DNA of 64,000 nucleotides, taken from NCBI GenBank assembly GCA_036583965.1, contig JAZBQD010000015.1, positions 70,348,330 to 70,412,329 of the forward strand, read 5' to 3'. This stretch comes from Prunella strophiata (Eukaryota; Chordata; Aves; Passeriformes; Prunellidae). Of the stretch, positions 1 through 12,100 are shown one piece after another (within the stretch, counting starts at the first letter, position 1; each line of letters starts with the position of its first letter). Made by a program: the position numbers and the translations under genes. The notes under the pieces were generated by a model that did not search any database, was not told the DNA's origin, and saw only the letters and a program-made list of their open reading frames with translations.

Positions 1-3000
1 TATCAGATTAATATTGCCTACAATATATAATAGCAGGCAAGCCTCTAAAGAATTTATGAAAGAATAGACTGCTGAATAAATGTTCGTTAAATCCAGCTAG
101 ATCTTTCTTGAGATGCTTTTAGAGTAACTTTTAATTTGCTTTTAGTGCATAGTCATTAAATATATTAATGAACTGTTCTAATTCTGGTTTTGTGTTTTCC
201 TAGTTTAATTCCTGCTTACTCTTTGAGTATTCTTTGACCATTGTGGTATTGTTTTAAAAAAGTCTTATTTTAAGTGCCATTCATTTAATCATTTATTGAA
301 CACATATATTCTTCAACAAGCAAGAAATGTCAAAAGTCCTAGTAAAACCTGCAGTATTTAAAAGCATGGAAGCACTCATTGTCATTTCAGTTAAGTCTGA
401 GTATTGATTTTTAAAATCTGGATAGATTTTGGACCCCTCTAATCTGATATTTAGTATGTGTGAGCCAATCATAAAAACCAAATAGTGTCATTTCCATGCC
501 TATAATCTCCTAAAACTGCTCTTGGAACCCAGCTGCACTAATAGCTCCCTGTAAAACCTGCTTAACATCTCTTATTTTTACCTATTGGTTGCCTGGATTA
601 TCTGTGAAGAAAGCAAAACATAAAGATATTTCATTTTGTAGCAGTACAACTTTGATACTGTTTGCAAACAAACACAATTTTACTCCAGACTTACTTTCCA
701 GAGTCTAATAATTATTTTTTTAGGGTGGGAAGGTGACACAAAGTTGAAGTGATCTGCATGAGAGAAGCGACTGCATGATGTCTGTGTTCAAGTGTGGTTT
801 TCTGCCACAGTTCTACATCCATTAAGCAATTACTCTTTTTGCCTGAAAACAAAAAGTTCTGTGTATAAACACTTAGAAGATTATGAGCTTTCAGGTATTG
901 AAAAAACAAGGCATAAGTAACTTTGTAGTATTTTTTAGCACGTTGCTTTATTCTATAAAAGATGCTTTTGAGCTTTAAATACAGGAAATCCCAGAGGAAA
1001 AGCATTTTCCTTTGCAGCATTTGAGTTACATTCCTAGCATACAGAACCACTGCATCAGATTGCTACTTTTGGTGGGTTAGAGGAATAAAACCACAGAGGC
1101 TGGTTTTGAACTTCTCTCGTTGCTTGGCAGTTTTGGCAGCACGTGGCACAAATCTGATGGAAACCCAGATGTGCAGCAGCTGCACTTCAGTGGAAATTGG
1201 TTGATCCATTGGCTGTGTACATTTCCATTAGAGTGGCACGGTACATTGTTAGATCCTGACTGCTACTGAACCCACCTGTGCATGGGAGGCTGCATCTGTG
1301 ATTCTTTGGCTGAAGGTGCTGCAGGTAGCCAGCACCTATAGGCAGCAGGGTGAGACACCCTCCCTGCTCACTGCTGGGACAGCTTGCTCCACCTGATGGG
1401 CTGCCTGCTCACCAACCACACTGGCTGGAAGTATGTTAAGGAAAATACTGTTCTTTTTCCAAGCTCTTCTCTCCACACATGTTTTATCTTGTTCCACCGT
1501 TTTTGAAAGGAATAGACTACTACTGTGTGTAATACTTGAGGTATGGTCATGTTGCACTTTGTAAATGAAACAGTTTTGGTTCACTGCTATGAGCTATATC
1601 AAGCAGTTCCAAGCCTGGATAGTTTCCAGTATGGCAGAAGTGGGATTCAGGGTAAACTACCCTCATGATCCTGAAGAAATTCTTCTCTGAGTGTTTTGTA
1701 CACCTCAGTAGTTTACCCCAAAACAGAATTGGATGACCATGGTGTGCAGCTACAGCTCTGTCCCAGAGAGGGTAACAGCATCACTGCATGTTTTTTGTGA
1801 CATCGCAAAGAACATCTGGCAGAATTAAGGGTAGGCAAGTGGTAATAGGATTGAGAGTTATCTGTACTGGAGCATGTGATTCAATTTGGGAAGGGCTGCT
1901 GGGACACTTAATGCTGCAGTGTGCTGGCAGTGATAAACGACCACTGCTTTACTGTTGAGTTTGGTGTCCTTGGTCAAAGAAATTTATGCCCTGAGGCTTT
2001 AAACTTTGGTGCTTTGGGTTTTGGTCTTGCAGTTTTGTGGTTAGGTGTCTGCCACACAGATCCACCTTGAAAGGATGTGTAGTACAATTTGTAATACCCC
2101 AGTGTCTCTCAGCCATGCTCATTAGTTGCAGGCTGTGTAACTGATTTGTAGTGTTTGCCTTTTAGTTTATGGCAGTGCAGCTCGTTATTTGCTAAAATGA
2201 TGTTTTGTTTAAGCTTTTACCAAACTAATAAAACAATGCTTTTTAAGCAGGATGTGTTTTGATTAAAATGAAACAACCATTATTCATCAATTACCACTTT
2301 GTATGTGAGTTGCTTCTTCGTATTGTAGGGTTTTTTGACAGCAGTGTTAACTGTTTGATCATTAAAAAATATTTAGGATTACATAGGTATAGATATATAA
2401 CATAGGTATTTTTGGTAGTATTACAATTTATCTTTTCTGGTATTAAATGGGTCATTTGTTTTCCCAAACTAAATGTAGCACTTTAAAGTGGAAATATATT
2501 TTGATATATAAAAATTATCTCCAATGTTTGCAAACATACCCTAAGTTATACAGAAATTAGTGAAAGATTTGATGACAGTATCAGTCTTTTTATGTCACTT
2601 AAAAAAAAAGTTTCAACGTATTTTGTAATTTTGCCTTCTTAGGGAAATAAGACTGAAAGTAAAAAAAAAAAAAAATCATCTTTCCTAGGATTTAGCTCTG
2701 ATATTAGTCAAAACTGCACTTTTCCTTAAGTTCCCAATATTATATCATCTGTGCATTTTAAAAGCTGAACTTATGTTCATGAACTTCATGTGACAGTTCA
2801 TGAACTTTTGGATTTTCATCAGTATATGGGTATACAATGAAAACTCTTTTGCACATATATGCTAAAGCTGTTACGATTATATTTTAGTATAGTAAAATAA
2901 TTTATTCTGCAAGATGATGCACAGATGTAACTTGTTATTCATAAAAGCATTTATGAAAGTAATGATTGAAGCCCAAGTTTGGAGACATTGGTGAGTTCTA

Positions 3001-3459
3001 GAAATGATGCTATAGATGCAACTCTTCAGCATTAATCCATGTGAAACATTCCTGGTGTGTAATTACAGTACCTGGAAATTATGTTTTTAAAAGCTATAAA
3101 TGCTTCAATGCACAGTTATTCTGTAAAAAAAAGATACTTTGATGAAACATGGATGAAACTTGATGTGTTAATTGACCTGAATGTTCCTATTGATGGGTCT
3201 TCACTATGGAAAGAGGCTAGATAGCATTGACATTATGTCCTCTTCTTACCTTAGTGTGCTATTTTAATCTGTAGCAAATAGAAATATATTTCATGAATTC
3301 AATCTTCTCTGTCATTGCTTGTTTATAAAGCTCTTATTATGTTTTCAATACCTGAATCCAGTGAAATTGCTTGAAAATATTGAAGGCAGTGTACTGAAGT
3401 TCATGGGTGAATCATATTATTTTAGTGAAAATTGACTGAATTGAATGGCATTTCTTTTC

Positions 3460-3889
3460 AGAACTCTTTGCAAGGAAGCAAATAAGGGACAGAGCAACAG
3501 GGCCATGATGACTGCTCTGATCTCAGCCCCACAGCACTTGAGCAAGGCAAGCCCAGAGATTGTAACCAGGTTCAACCAAGAGACAAGACCTATAAAAGGC
3601 AAAATCATGGCAAGGAGACAGAAAGCAAGGTCAAGCCAGAAAGCCAGGATCAGCATCGGTCAGGATCACATCCAGCAATTTATGGGCACTTTCACAGTGA
3701 CAAGGCAGGGCTGAGGTCAAGTCAGTCCACAGCTCAAGGGTGCCTGTGGTCAGGCACAGCTTAGCTGGAGACCAGCATTCCTCCAGCACAGCACAGGCAG
3801 GAGCCAAAAGCCCCAGGCTGTGCTTGTGTAGAGCTCCAGGGCCTGGGGATGTAAGTAGAAGCCCCAGGTGAGGCTGGGGAGGGCTTCTA
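3460..3889. repeat. GC-rich block beside the LINE fragment, family unknown
   Basis: This block is clearly richer in G and C than its surroundings and runs directly into the CR1-like fragment. Both strands have open frames of about 80-90 codons, none with a recognisable product. It may be further LINE sequence too decayed to read or a separate old insertion. I could not match it to a family. Confidence 0.3.
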
Positions 3890-4262
3890 GGGTTTATGAG
3901 TGTGCTCAAAGCCCTGTCACATCAACTACTCCCTCCTCAGCCACAATGCCAGTCATTTCATCACAGAAAGGTTGTCCAGGAGTGATTTTGCCTTCGTAAC
4001 TCTATGCTGGCTAATACCAGTCACCTTCTTGTCCTTTATAGGGTTGGAAATGGTTTCTAGGAGGGTTTGCACTATCACCTTCCCAGGGATCAAGGTGATG
4101 TTGCCTTCCTTGAAGACAGGAGTGATATTTGCATTTTTGCAGAACTCAAGAAGCTACCCTGGTCGCCATGAGCTTTTAAAGGCACTCAAGAGTGGCCTTG
4201 TAATGATATCAGGAGGCTCTCTCAGCTCTTCTGCTTGCATCCCATCGTGTCCTTCAATTGGA
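3890..4262 (-). mobile_element. Degraded CR1-like LINE reverse transcriptase fragment
   Basis: Read on the minus strand, the segment gives pieces of a bird non-LTR reverse transcriptase in order: DGMQAEELREPPDIITRPLL, then SSWRPG, NITPVFKEGN, IPGKVI-Q-LLETIS, IKDKKVTGISQH and a KSLLDNL-like piece, followed in another frame by DEMTG-like residues. In CR1 these stand for DGMHP, the helix after it, the ITPVFKKG and IPGKVMEQ blocks, and GFTKGKSCLTNL. Frameshifts and a stop break it, and the usual KKEDPGNYRP block is missing. It is a dead copy. The family call is from memory of avian CR1 proteins; a related LINE family is the alternative. Confidence 0.75.
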
Positions 4263-7200
4263 CTGTCAACTGGATCTCTGCCTGAGGTCTCTAACAAGCT
4301 AATGAGAAAAATGCTGTGCTGAATCTTTTGCATCTGAGGCCATCTCCAGGCATGCTGATTTAGAAAAGATTATCTGGGTTCCGTGATATGCAAACGTGGA
4401 GACAATACAAATCAAAAGAGAGTTTTTGATGTAGAAATGGCAGATAGGTTTTGGAAAAAAACCCACCAGTTTTTCTTAATAAGAGGAAGACAATTATCCT
4501 TATAGATACTTTCTGATTTTGGTGGTGGTGTTGCTGTATGTAAGACAGTGGCCCAGAAGGCTTCTCCAGTTTCCGAGCTAATAAAACTCCCTTTCTGTGA
4601 TAAACTTCTGCTAACATAGAGTGCATTTCATTTTTTTTATTTACCTTCTCTCTTTAGGATGAATTTAGACACTAAATGACAGTTTCCTATTATATGGGAG
4701 TCTGAAACTTTCCAATGCAGGATGGGATGAAAGGAGGAGTGTTAAGATTGTTCTAGAGGAAAAAAATATATTTTCAGGAAATAATCTCTGAGGCTCTGTA
4801 GCAATGCACTCCCTTGATGTGTTGTCTACAAACCTTTTTTTTTGTCACTTGGCAGGCAATAAGCATGTTCATCACAGTGCTAATTAAGAAAGGTCTGTAC
4901 ATCTGGAGTGGGCATACACCTGCCCTCAGCCATACTGGCAAATGTTGGCTGCTCCACAAAACACCAATAAAAAGTCATACAACTGTTTTTTGTCAATGTA
5001 TGAAGTACTTTTGATGAACATTGTTTCAGAGTGGGAACAGATCAAGAGTATAAAATATTTATTTTCTGAAAAGCATGGATTTCTTTTCTATTCATTGCTG
5101 GTTTATTTTGCAAGTGGGTCTGCCTTCATAAAATGGTGGCCTCATGCACAGCTTGTACTTCTGTACTTTCCTGGCAGTGCTGCCCAGCTAGCTGTCTCTA
5201 ATAGCCATAATATTGCTGCTCATTTCTTCTTCTGAAGAGTGCCTTGCAAAGGACCACTTTGAAGCAATTCACTGTCCATTTCTGTGTTACCTCCATGGAC
5301 ACTATCTATACACATATTCAGTGCAAAGAAGTGGAGGTGGAGGAAGATGAAGATATCTGTAGGAAGACTAAAGAAGGTCACAATTTTGAATGTATAAGCA
5401 ACAGCAAATCAAAGAATCTTCAGAGCAAGCAACTGAAAAATATAAGCAAAGTAACTGAATAAAGGAGCATCTAATACAACACACAAATTTTTAAGCCTTG
5501 GCTAGAGGAAGCAAAGTTCCTCACTTGTTGCAATCCTGTTCTTTAAGTGATTACTCATTTTGTCCCTTATTTGGCATTTTAAGCACTGAAAGTGTTGGGG
5601 TGTTTTTTACCTGTGCTGTGACAATTGCATGCAGCTGCCATCATTTCAGTTTGGGGCCAGCATTTAAAAAGTTCTCCTGTGAGCTGCTGATGATATTCTT
5701 TCTCATGTTTCCTGCTTTAAGAAGCCCTGATGGCAGGGGCCAAACCCAGAGCTTTTCCTGAAAAAGCCAGACCTACTGGTGTTGCCCATCTGACTGGTCG
5801 TTCAGTGACCTATCTGCCTGTCAATTTTGAAGTCTTCTTAAAATAGTCAGCTATTTTCCATGAAGCCTCTTGTTTGCAGGCTGTCTCAGAAGACTGCTTG
5901 GAGAGGAGCTCAGTGCAGAGTGATAAACTTGTGCTGAAACAGAATTGGGAGAGTTGGAACAGCTTAGGTTTGCCAGTGTTGTTCTTCAGCATCCCACAGC
6001 TCATAGAAATATCTGATGAGCAGTGGGAGTGGGGAAGGAAAGGAGTCAATTTGTAGGCTTAGAGTCACTGTGGGTTCCTAGCTGTGATTTTGTCTTTTCC
6101 TCAAAGAGAAAAGTATATGGAAAACCTTTCTCTGCAGAAGGTGGTGAATAACAAGGTAGCAGCATTTGTTGATTGGATTGGGATATTCAAAGCAGAGATA
6201 AAGGATGCCTGTTGGAGAGAACTGAGAAACACTTCCATGAATATATTTGACTGGTTAGTAAAACAGAGCCAGGGGTGTTATACAGTCCCAGAGGTGAACA
6301 TGCATAATGCCCATACACGTAAATTCAATAAATTGAATTTGAGATGTTATGTGAAGAAAAATTAACTAAGTATGTATGTGGATCTACAGATTTGGGAAAT
6401 TGTGTTTTAAACATAACATAACTGAAAAGCAAAATAAATCTGCTATTCTGTGTGGTGCTGAGACCTGCTTCCCTTAGATAGCACATTACTTTGCAATACT
6501 TTGATGCTCCAGAAGCCTTCTCTGATGAAGAAGGGCTGGTATGTGAGAAATTCTGCTCCCAGGTCTTCTTTCATGTAGTATTACTTCATATCTTCATGAT
6601 GTATTGTCAAATCTTTCAAATGGCAGGCTGTACTATTAACAGGTAGGTTGGTTGCAGGGTAAAGCTTACTTTGCTGTAAAAGATAACTTGTATTAGCAAC
6701 TGAAACTGATGGGGTTTAAATAGGAATTTTCTTTTTGTACAGGATTATTTTTCTTGTGGAGAATAAAAAAATAGTCATTCCATGCAGGAAAAAGTCCTGC
6801 AAGTCATATGCACTTTCTGCATTGTTCATTTTGCTGCTTAGGAGCACTGAGGATGTAATTTTTTTATTATCTTAGAGCATGCCAGGATCAAAACAGGCAT
6901 CTTTTATAAAGGCAGACAGGGGACTAAAAACATTAGATAAGGGAAATTGTTTTTTTATTTTTGTTATTATGTGCGCATCAGAATTTGCAAAAAGAGATTG
7001 TATTTTCATGTGACTATTTCTAATTTATCCATTGTGTTCTAATAATATTCCAGTCACATTTGGGAATGAAGTCATAAATTAATAAATGCAATATAACTTC
7101 AATCATCTGGAAATTGTATTATTTCCTTCATATTATTAGTAACTTCTCTTTGTACATAGGAAAGCATTTCAGTTTTGCAAAGCATCATGGTATATTTCAA

Positions 7201-8769
7201 TAATAGATTCACAGCTTTTTGTTTCTAAAATATGTAGAAATGTAGTATACAAACTTAAAAGGAATGTGTAAGAAGTGTGTTAAATGCAAAATCTGGTAGT
7301 AAGGCAGAGGTGTAGGTATTAGGGAAGGTTATAATGTAAATGGCATTATTGTCAGTTTAGTGGCTTCTATTTGTCTTTGTGTTCACAGAATTAAACACAT
7401 TTGATTTTTGAAATACAATCTTTGGAAGGGAAAACTTTGTTGTTTAGCATTTAATCTTCCCTCCAGCCATCATAACCTAAAAGCCACTTCTTGTATGGTG
7501 CACAAAATTTGTAGGCTCATTTACCAAGCAAAAACCTCTAGAGAACATTTTGAACACAGGAAAGAGTAAATTAAAATCTGAACAAGAAAATGACAGTAAG
7601 GAAATAAAATTTTTTACAGTTGAATATTACATAATCATAAGCAGCTTTAAATTGTAATTCAGTTAAAATAACATTTGTCTTAAAAGCACAGCAGTCAAGC
7701 TATAAAATACCTTATGGAGCTATCTCAATTCACCTTGTGATTGTGCCTGTTGTAGCTGCAATTTTTTCCTGCTATTCATTTTGCTAATTAGCATGCTTTA
7801 TCAGCAATTTTGGAATCTATTTGCACCACTAAAGTTAATTAGCCAAAGTGAAAACATTTCATCTGTTCAAGTGTTTTTTAAAGTGTTGCAAAATGCCTTT
7901 GTATGCAGTTCCACTGGTCAGATAAGAGTTTGAAGAACATGCACCTAAAAGTGTGTAATTTGTTTTAGATAGAGCTATGGCAGTTCACCAAACCAATTCC
8001 CCTGCCCTGCATGCTGGGTCCTTGATTCAGCACTTGAGTAACAAAAGGACTTTCAGAGAGTCTGTAAGGACATTTGACATCCAGGTTACAAAAATACTCA
8101 GGGAGGACAAGGCTATCAAAGAGAAATAATTTCTGTATGCCTGTTCAGTGAAGAAGAAACGGAAGAAAATCTCACATTAAAATCCTCTTGGAGAGGTAGG
8201 TGAAGGTTTGTCTAAAATAGGCCCTGGTTCCTGTCGACTGTAAGCTAGAAAATGTGAAAATAAACTTTAAAAAGGTTCTAGAAAGGGTCAGGGAGACTTT
8301 AGGTCTGTAAACTCAGTGTCTTCATGAGGCAAAAAATAAAGCTGTAAGAATAGAGAATGAGATAAACACATTCCATTTTGAAGGGAGCAAAAGGTAGTCT
8401 TCCCTTAAAAATACCTTCAATCTGACTGAAGGCACCAACAAACAAGTAGATGGGGCTGATTTCATTGATAGCTGTATGCCTTGGAAGGAGTTCTTTGCCC
8501 AGACCTTTCCAGTGAACTGAGAGGGGAGATCTGTGTGTGGATAAGTAGTTCTTTAAAAGACAAGGGACAGAAGGTAGGAGTAAAAGAACAAGTCTGGAGG
8601 GATGGAAAATTTCTCTTCCCTGGACAAGTACCTCCATTTGTTTAATCACTGCTATCAGCTAGTTTGAGAGTAAAGCCTATTCCTAACAATGCTGTGTAGT
8701 ATTTTAGGTGCCTGCAGTGAATTTGCTGCTCTGTAGGGTTTGTCACTAATGCTGGTGTGAACAGAAAAT

Positions 8770-9150
8770 GATGGAGAAAAGGAGACTCAGGAGAAACCTC
8801 CTCACTTTATAAAATTACCTGAAAGGAGGTTTTAAACAGATGAGTGTGGGTCTCTTCTCCCAAGTAACAAAGAAGAGGACAAAAGAGGGAATGGCTCCAA
8901 ATTGTGCCAGGGGATGATTTAAACTAGATATTAGGAAAAATGTCTTTGCTATAAGGGTGGTCAAGCACTGGAACGGGCTGCCCAGGGAAGCGGTGGAGTC
9001 ACCATCCATGGAAATGTTCAAAAATGTGTGGCACTTAGGGACAGAGTTTAGTGGTGAGCATGGTGGTGCTGGGCAAATGTTTGGCCTGGATGATCTTAGA
9101 GGTCTTTCCCGACCATGAGGATTCTATGACTCCAATTCTGCTCTATGAAT
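8770..9150 (+). mobile_element. CR1 LINE 3' end (5'-truncated copy)
   Basis: The stretch follows the avian CR1 3' consensus in order: ctacctgaaaggaggtt-like at about 8813-8835, cttctcccaagtaacaa, tgccaggggatgattta, the piece tggaacgggctgcccaggga at about 8969-8988, gtggagtcaccatccatgga, and the end block ctggatgatcttagaggtct at about 9087-9106. It ends in attctatgactc and a degraded ctctatgaat, the short tail repeat typical of CR1. The copy is 5'-truncated, as most CR1 copies are, and carries scattered changes, so it is not recent. Confidence 0.93.
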
Positions 9151-12100
9151 TGGAGGCACTGTGCTAACTTTTAAGGTGTTACTCAGAATATATTCCCACA
9201 AACCATGTGATTTAGAAAAAAACTGTTTCAGGCTGTCCAAGATGCTTCACACTAGGGCTTTGGAGTAGAAAGCCTGATCTGACAAGTGACATATTGACAG
9301 TTTTGAGGCATGAAGGAGAGAAAAATGATGTGTTTTATGTACAGATGGAATGAATTGGCACCAACAACATGAAGAGGTTTTTCTTCATTCCTTCCTGAAT
9401 GTAACCCAAATTTAGTACATTCTTTGTCCCACCTTGCTTGCTCTTGACAGCATTTGCCTGACACCAGAAAATAGAACTTTCAGGTTTTCTGAGAGCAAAT
9501 TTTCCTGTTAGATGACTTCCAATTAAGAATTAACCCAAATACTGATTAGAGATCTCATTGTATTTCAAAATGATAACCAAGTTCTTTAAAAAGCATTGAA
9601 AACACTTGTAAGATTGTCATAATTACTAACTCCAACTCTGAAGACATTCTGGAATCCATTTAATCCAACTCTGTAAGTCATCATTTCCTTACTTATATAC
9701 CACTGTCATTATCTTCCCTTCTGCTCCACACTATTCTCTGTGAACTGTGTAGCCAAAGACCACTGATTCCTAGCACAGACTGCCAAATCATGAAAAATGA
9801 GCTTGATTAAAGTTTGTCATAGTCATCAGAGAAGCAGAAAAAATTCTTAAGTATATCCAATTAAAAGGCTTATCAGTTCATTGTGAACACTGGTAGACAA
9901 AAAATATTACCTGCAAAAAACATGCTTATATAAATCAGAATTTTATATAGAGATCATAACAAATACAATTTCAAAATGTTTATCAAATAGATCAAAGCAC
10001 ATGTTTATTGCCAACTGTTTGAAATGCAGTAGAAAAATTAAACTGAGTATATGTTCCTACTGTCATTTATCCATGTAATTCTAAACTGTCCATTGATTTT
10101 AATTTCCATATATATTGATAACTGAGAGTATGTAGCATATGAATATGCAGTGCAGTTACATGCAGTATAAACTATAGAAATTAGGGGAGAAATCTGAAAT
10201 CAACAGTAAGTTATTGAGGTTTAGGCATATCAGTACATGAATAATGAGCATATATGTGATTATCAGTTAATTTATCAGTTTGTCTTTCCTTCTCCTGGTA
10301 GCTTTTGAACCTATTGATTAATTTCTGTAAAACTTGCCAGAAGGGGAGATGTTTGGAGATATATGAAGAAATTTCAGTAAGTCTGGTAGATAATAATAAG
10401 AAATAAACTTCATGAAGGCTGCTAGACAGTGCAGGAGAAATAGCCTACTAGTACTTGTGATCAGAGCAAGTAGGGAGAAATCTGCTGGTACACATTAGAC
10501 TTGGCAGCATATTGCTGGTCCTGTAAATGTACTTATATTAGAGATTTTAGTTTTGGGGGTTTTTTTTAAGAGTAAACCAGATTTATTGGAAAAGACTGGA
10601 GGTATTTTAAGATCAGACATAGGATTATTTCTGTAACAGGCCAAAGATTGATGTATTACTCCATAGATTTTATTTTTGGGGTTTTTTAAAATTGTTTTAA
10701 TTTTATGGTCTTTTTTTTTTTCCTTATAGCACACTAATACTCACCCCTAAATTACAGCCAGAACCTAAAAAATTAATCTCAGTCTTTTTGAGAGAACATT
10801 TGAAGATCAGTTTTAGGAGTAAAGAAATGAAATTATCCCAGAGATACATATAAACACAAAAGACCTCTCTGCAGGCAGGCAGAAGTCTGAAGTGGCTTCC
10901 TGTTTGCTTCTCACTGAGGAGAGCATGAGTTCCCCTCTGGCAGAAAAAAATAAATATTTTAGATTCAAAATATTAAGAGTCATTAATTAGAGGCAATGAT
11001 ATTGATTATATGGATTACACAGAAGTGATCTAAAGGGACTGTAACACTGATTCTTGTTTCTGGTTTATTTTTCCTGGGTTTGATTAAAGAGCTTAGAGTT
11101 TATGATCTGTTTTTATCTACACTGGAATATAGATAGGGTCTGTGTATGCCCAGGGCTGAGGGAAATAAATCCAGTCATTCCACAGAACAGCTTAGAGCTA
11201 TGAGAAAGTTTAATCTGTAATAATGATAAAAAGAAAATCATATGAAATAACATAGATATTGCAAAAAAAAAGAAATATCCTGCTGCTGTCCTCAATGGTC
11301 TGATTGCAAAAGCTACAAAGAGAATTACACATAACAATTAGAAGACAACATCACAACTTCCTGGCTTGTAAAATGACATCAATTCCCTTTCCACAAAGGG
11401 ACTCTTTACCAAATTCATTTTAGCACTGAAAATATGGAACCGTCTGGGATACTGAGTAATTCCTTTTTTTTTTTTTTTTTTTTTTTGTTGCTTCTTAGTT
11501 ATTTTGAGAAGTCTTAAGTTGAAGGGGGGTTTTTGGTTGGTTTGTGGTTTTTCTTTTAAATGAGTTGTTTCTTGCAAAATTGCAGCTTTTTTTTTTCTAC
11601 TTACCTTGCTGTAAAACATTTTACATTCTCCTTGATAGGGACAAAATATCTGAGGATACTGGGTCTTCCTGTTTCTACCCTTCATCTGTAGTGTGTTCTT
11701 ATTGTGGCCTTCATAAGTATTTAAGGATTTAAATATCTTTGACCTTTCAGACTATTAAAATAATTTTGCAGTGATTAAAGAAATTATTTTTTACTTCAAA
11801 TTCGTGAGGAAGTTAAGTATGCAGCTTGCTCATAATTTCTCTGTCCTTCAGCCAGTCGTTTTCTGTACCTGAATTACTTGAATTCATAAACTTTTACCAT
11901 CATCTCTAAAACAGAAATAGAAATCTAAGAGGCTGCTACATTTCTTTATGAAGCACAGGAACTTTCATAATAAAGACCTCAGCTTAGTGGTCTCACTAAG
12001 TACAGGAAAAGGCCAGGTGTTACTTTCTGTAACAGCAGCTGGTCATGATCACTAGTTTTAGGCCAGCTACAAAAATTTTTGTCCTGTAATTTTGCTCCCC

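Noticed and set aside
3900..4322. 140-codon plus-strand open frame
   Set aside because: It is antisense to the degraded CR1-like reverse transcriptase, which explains the lack of stops.
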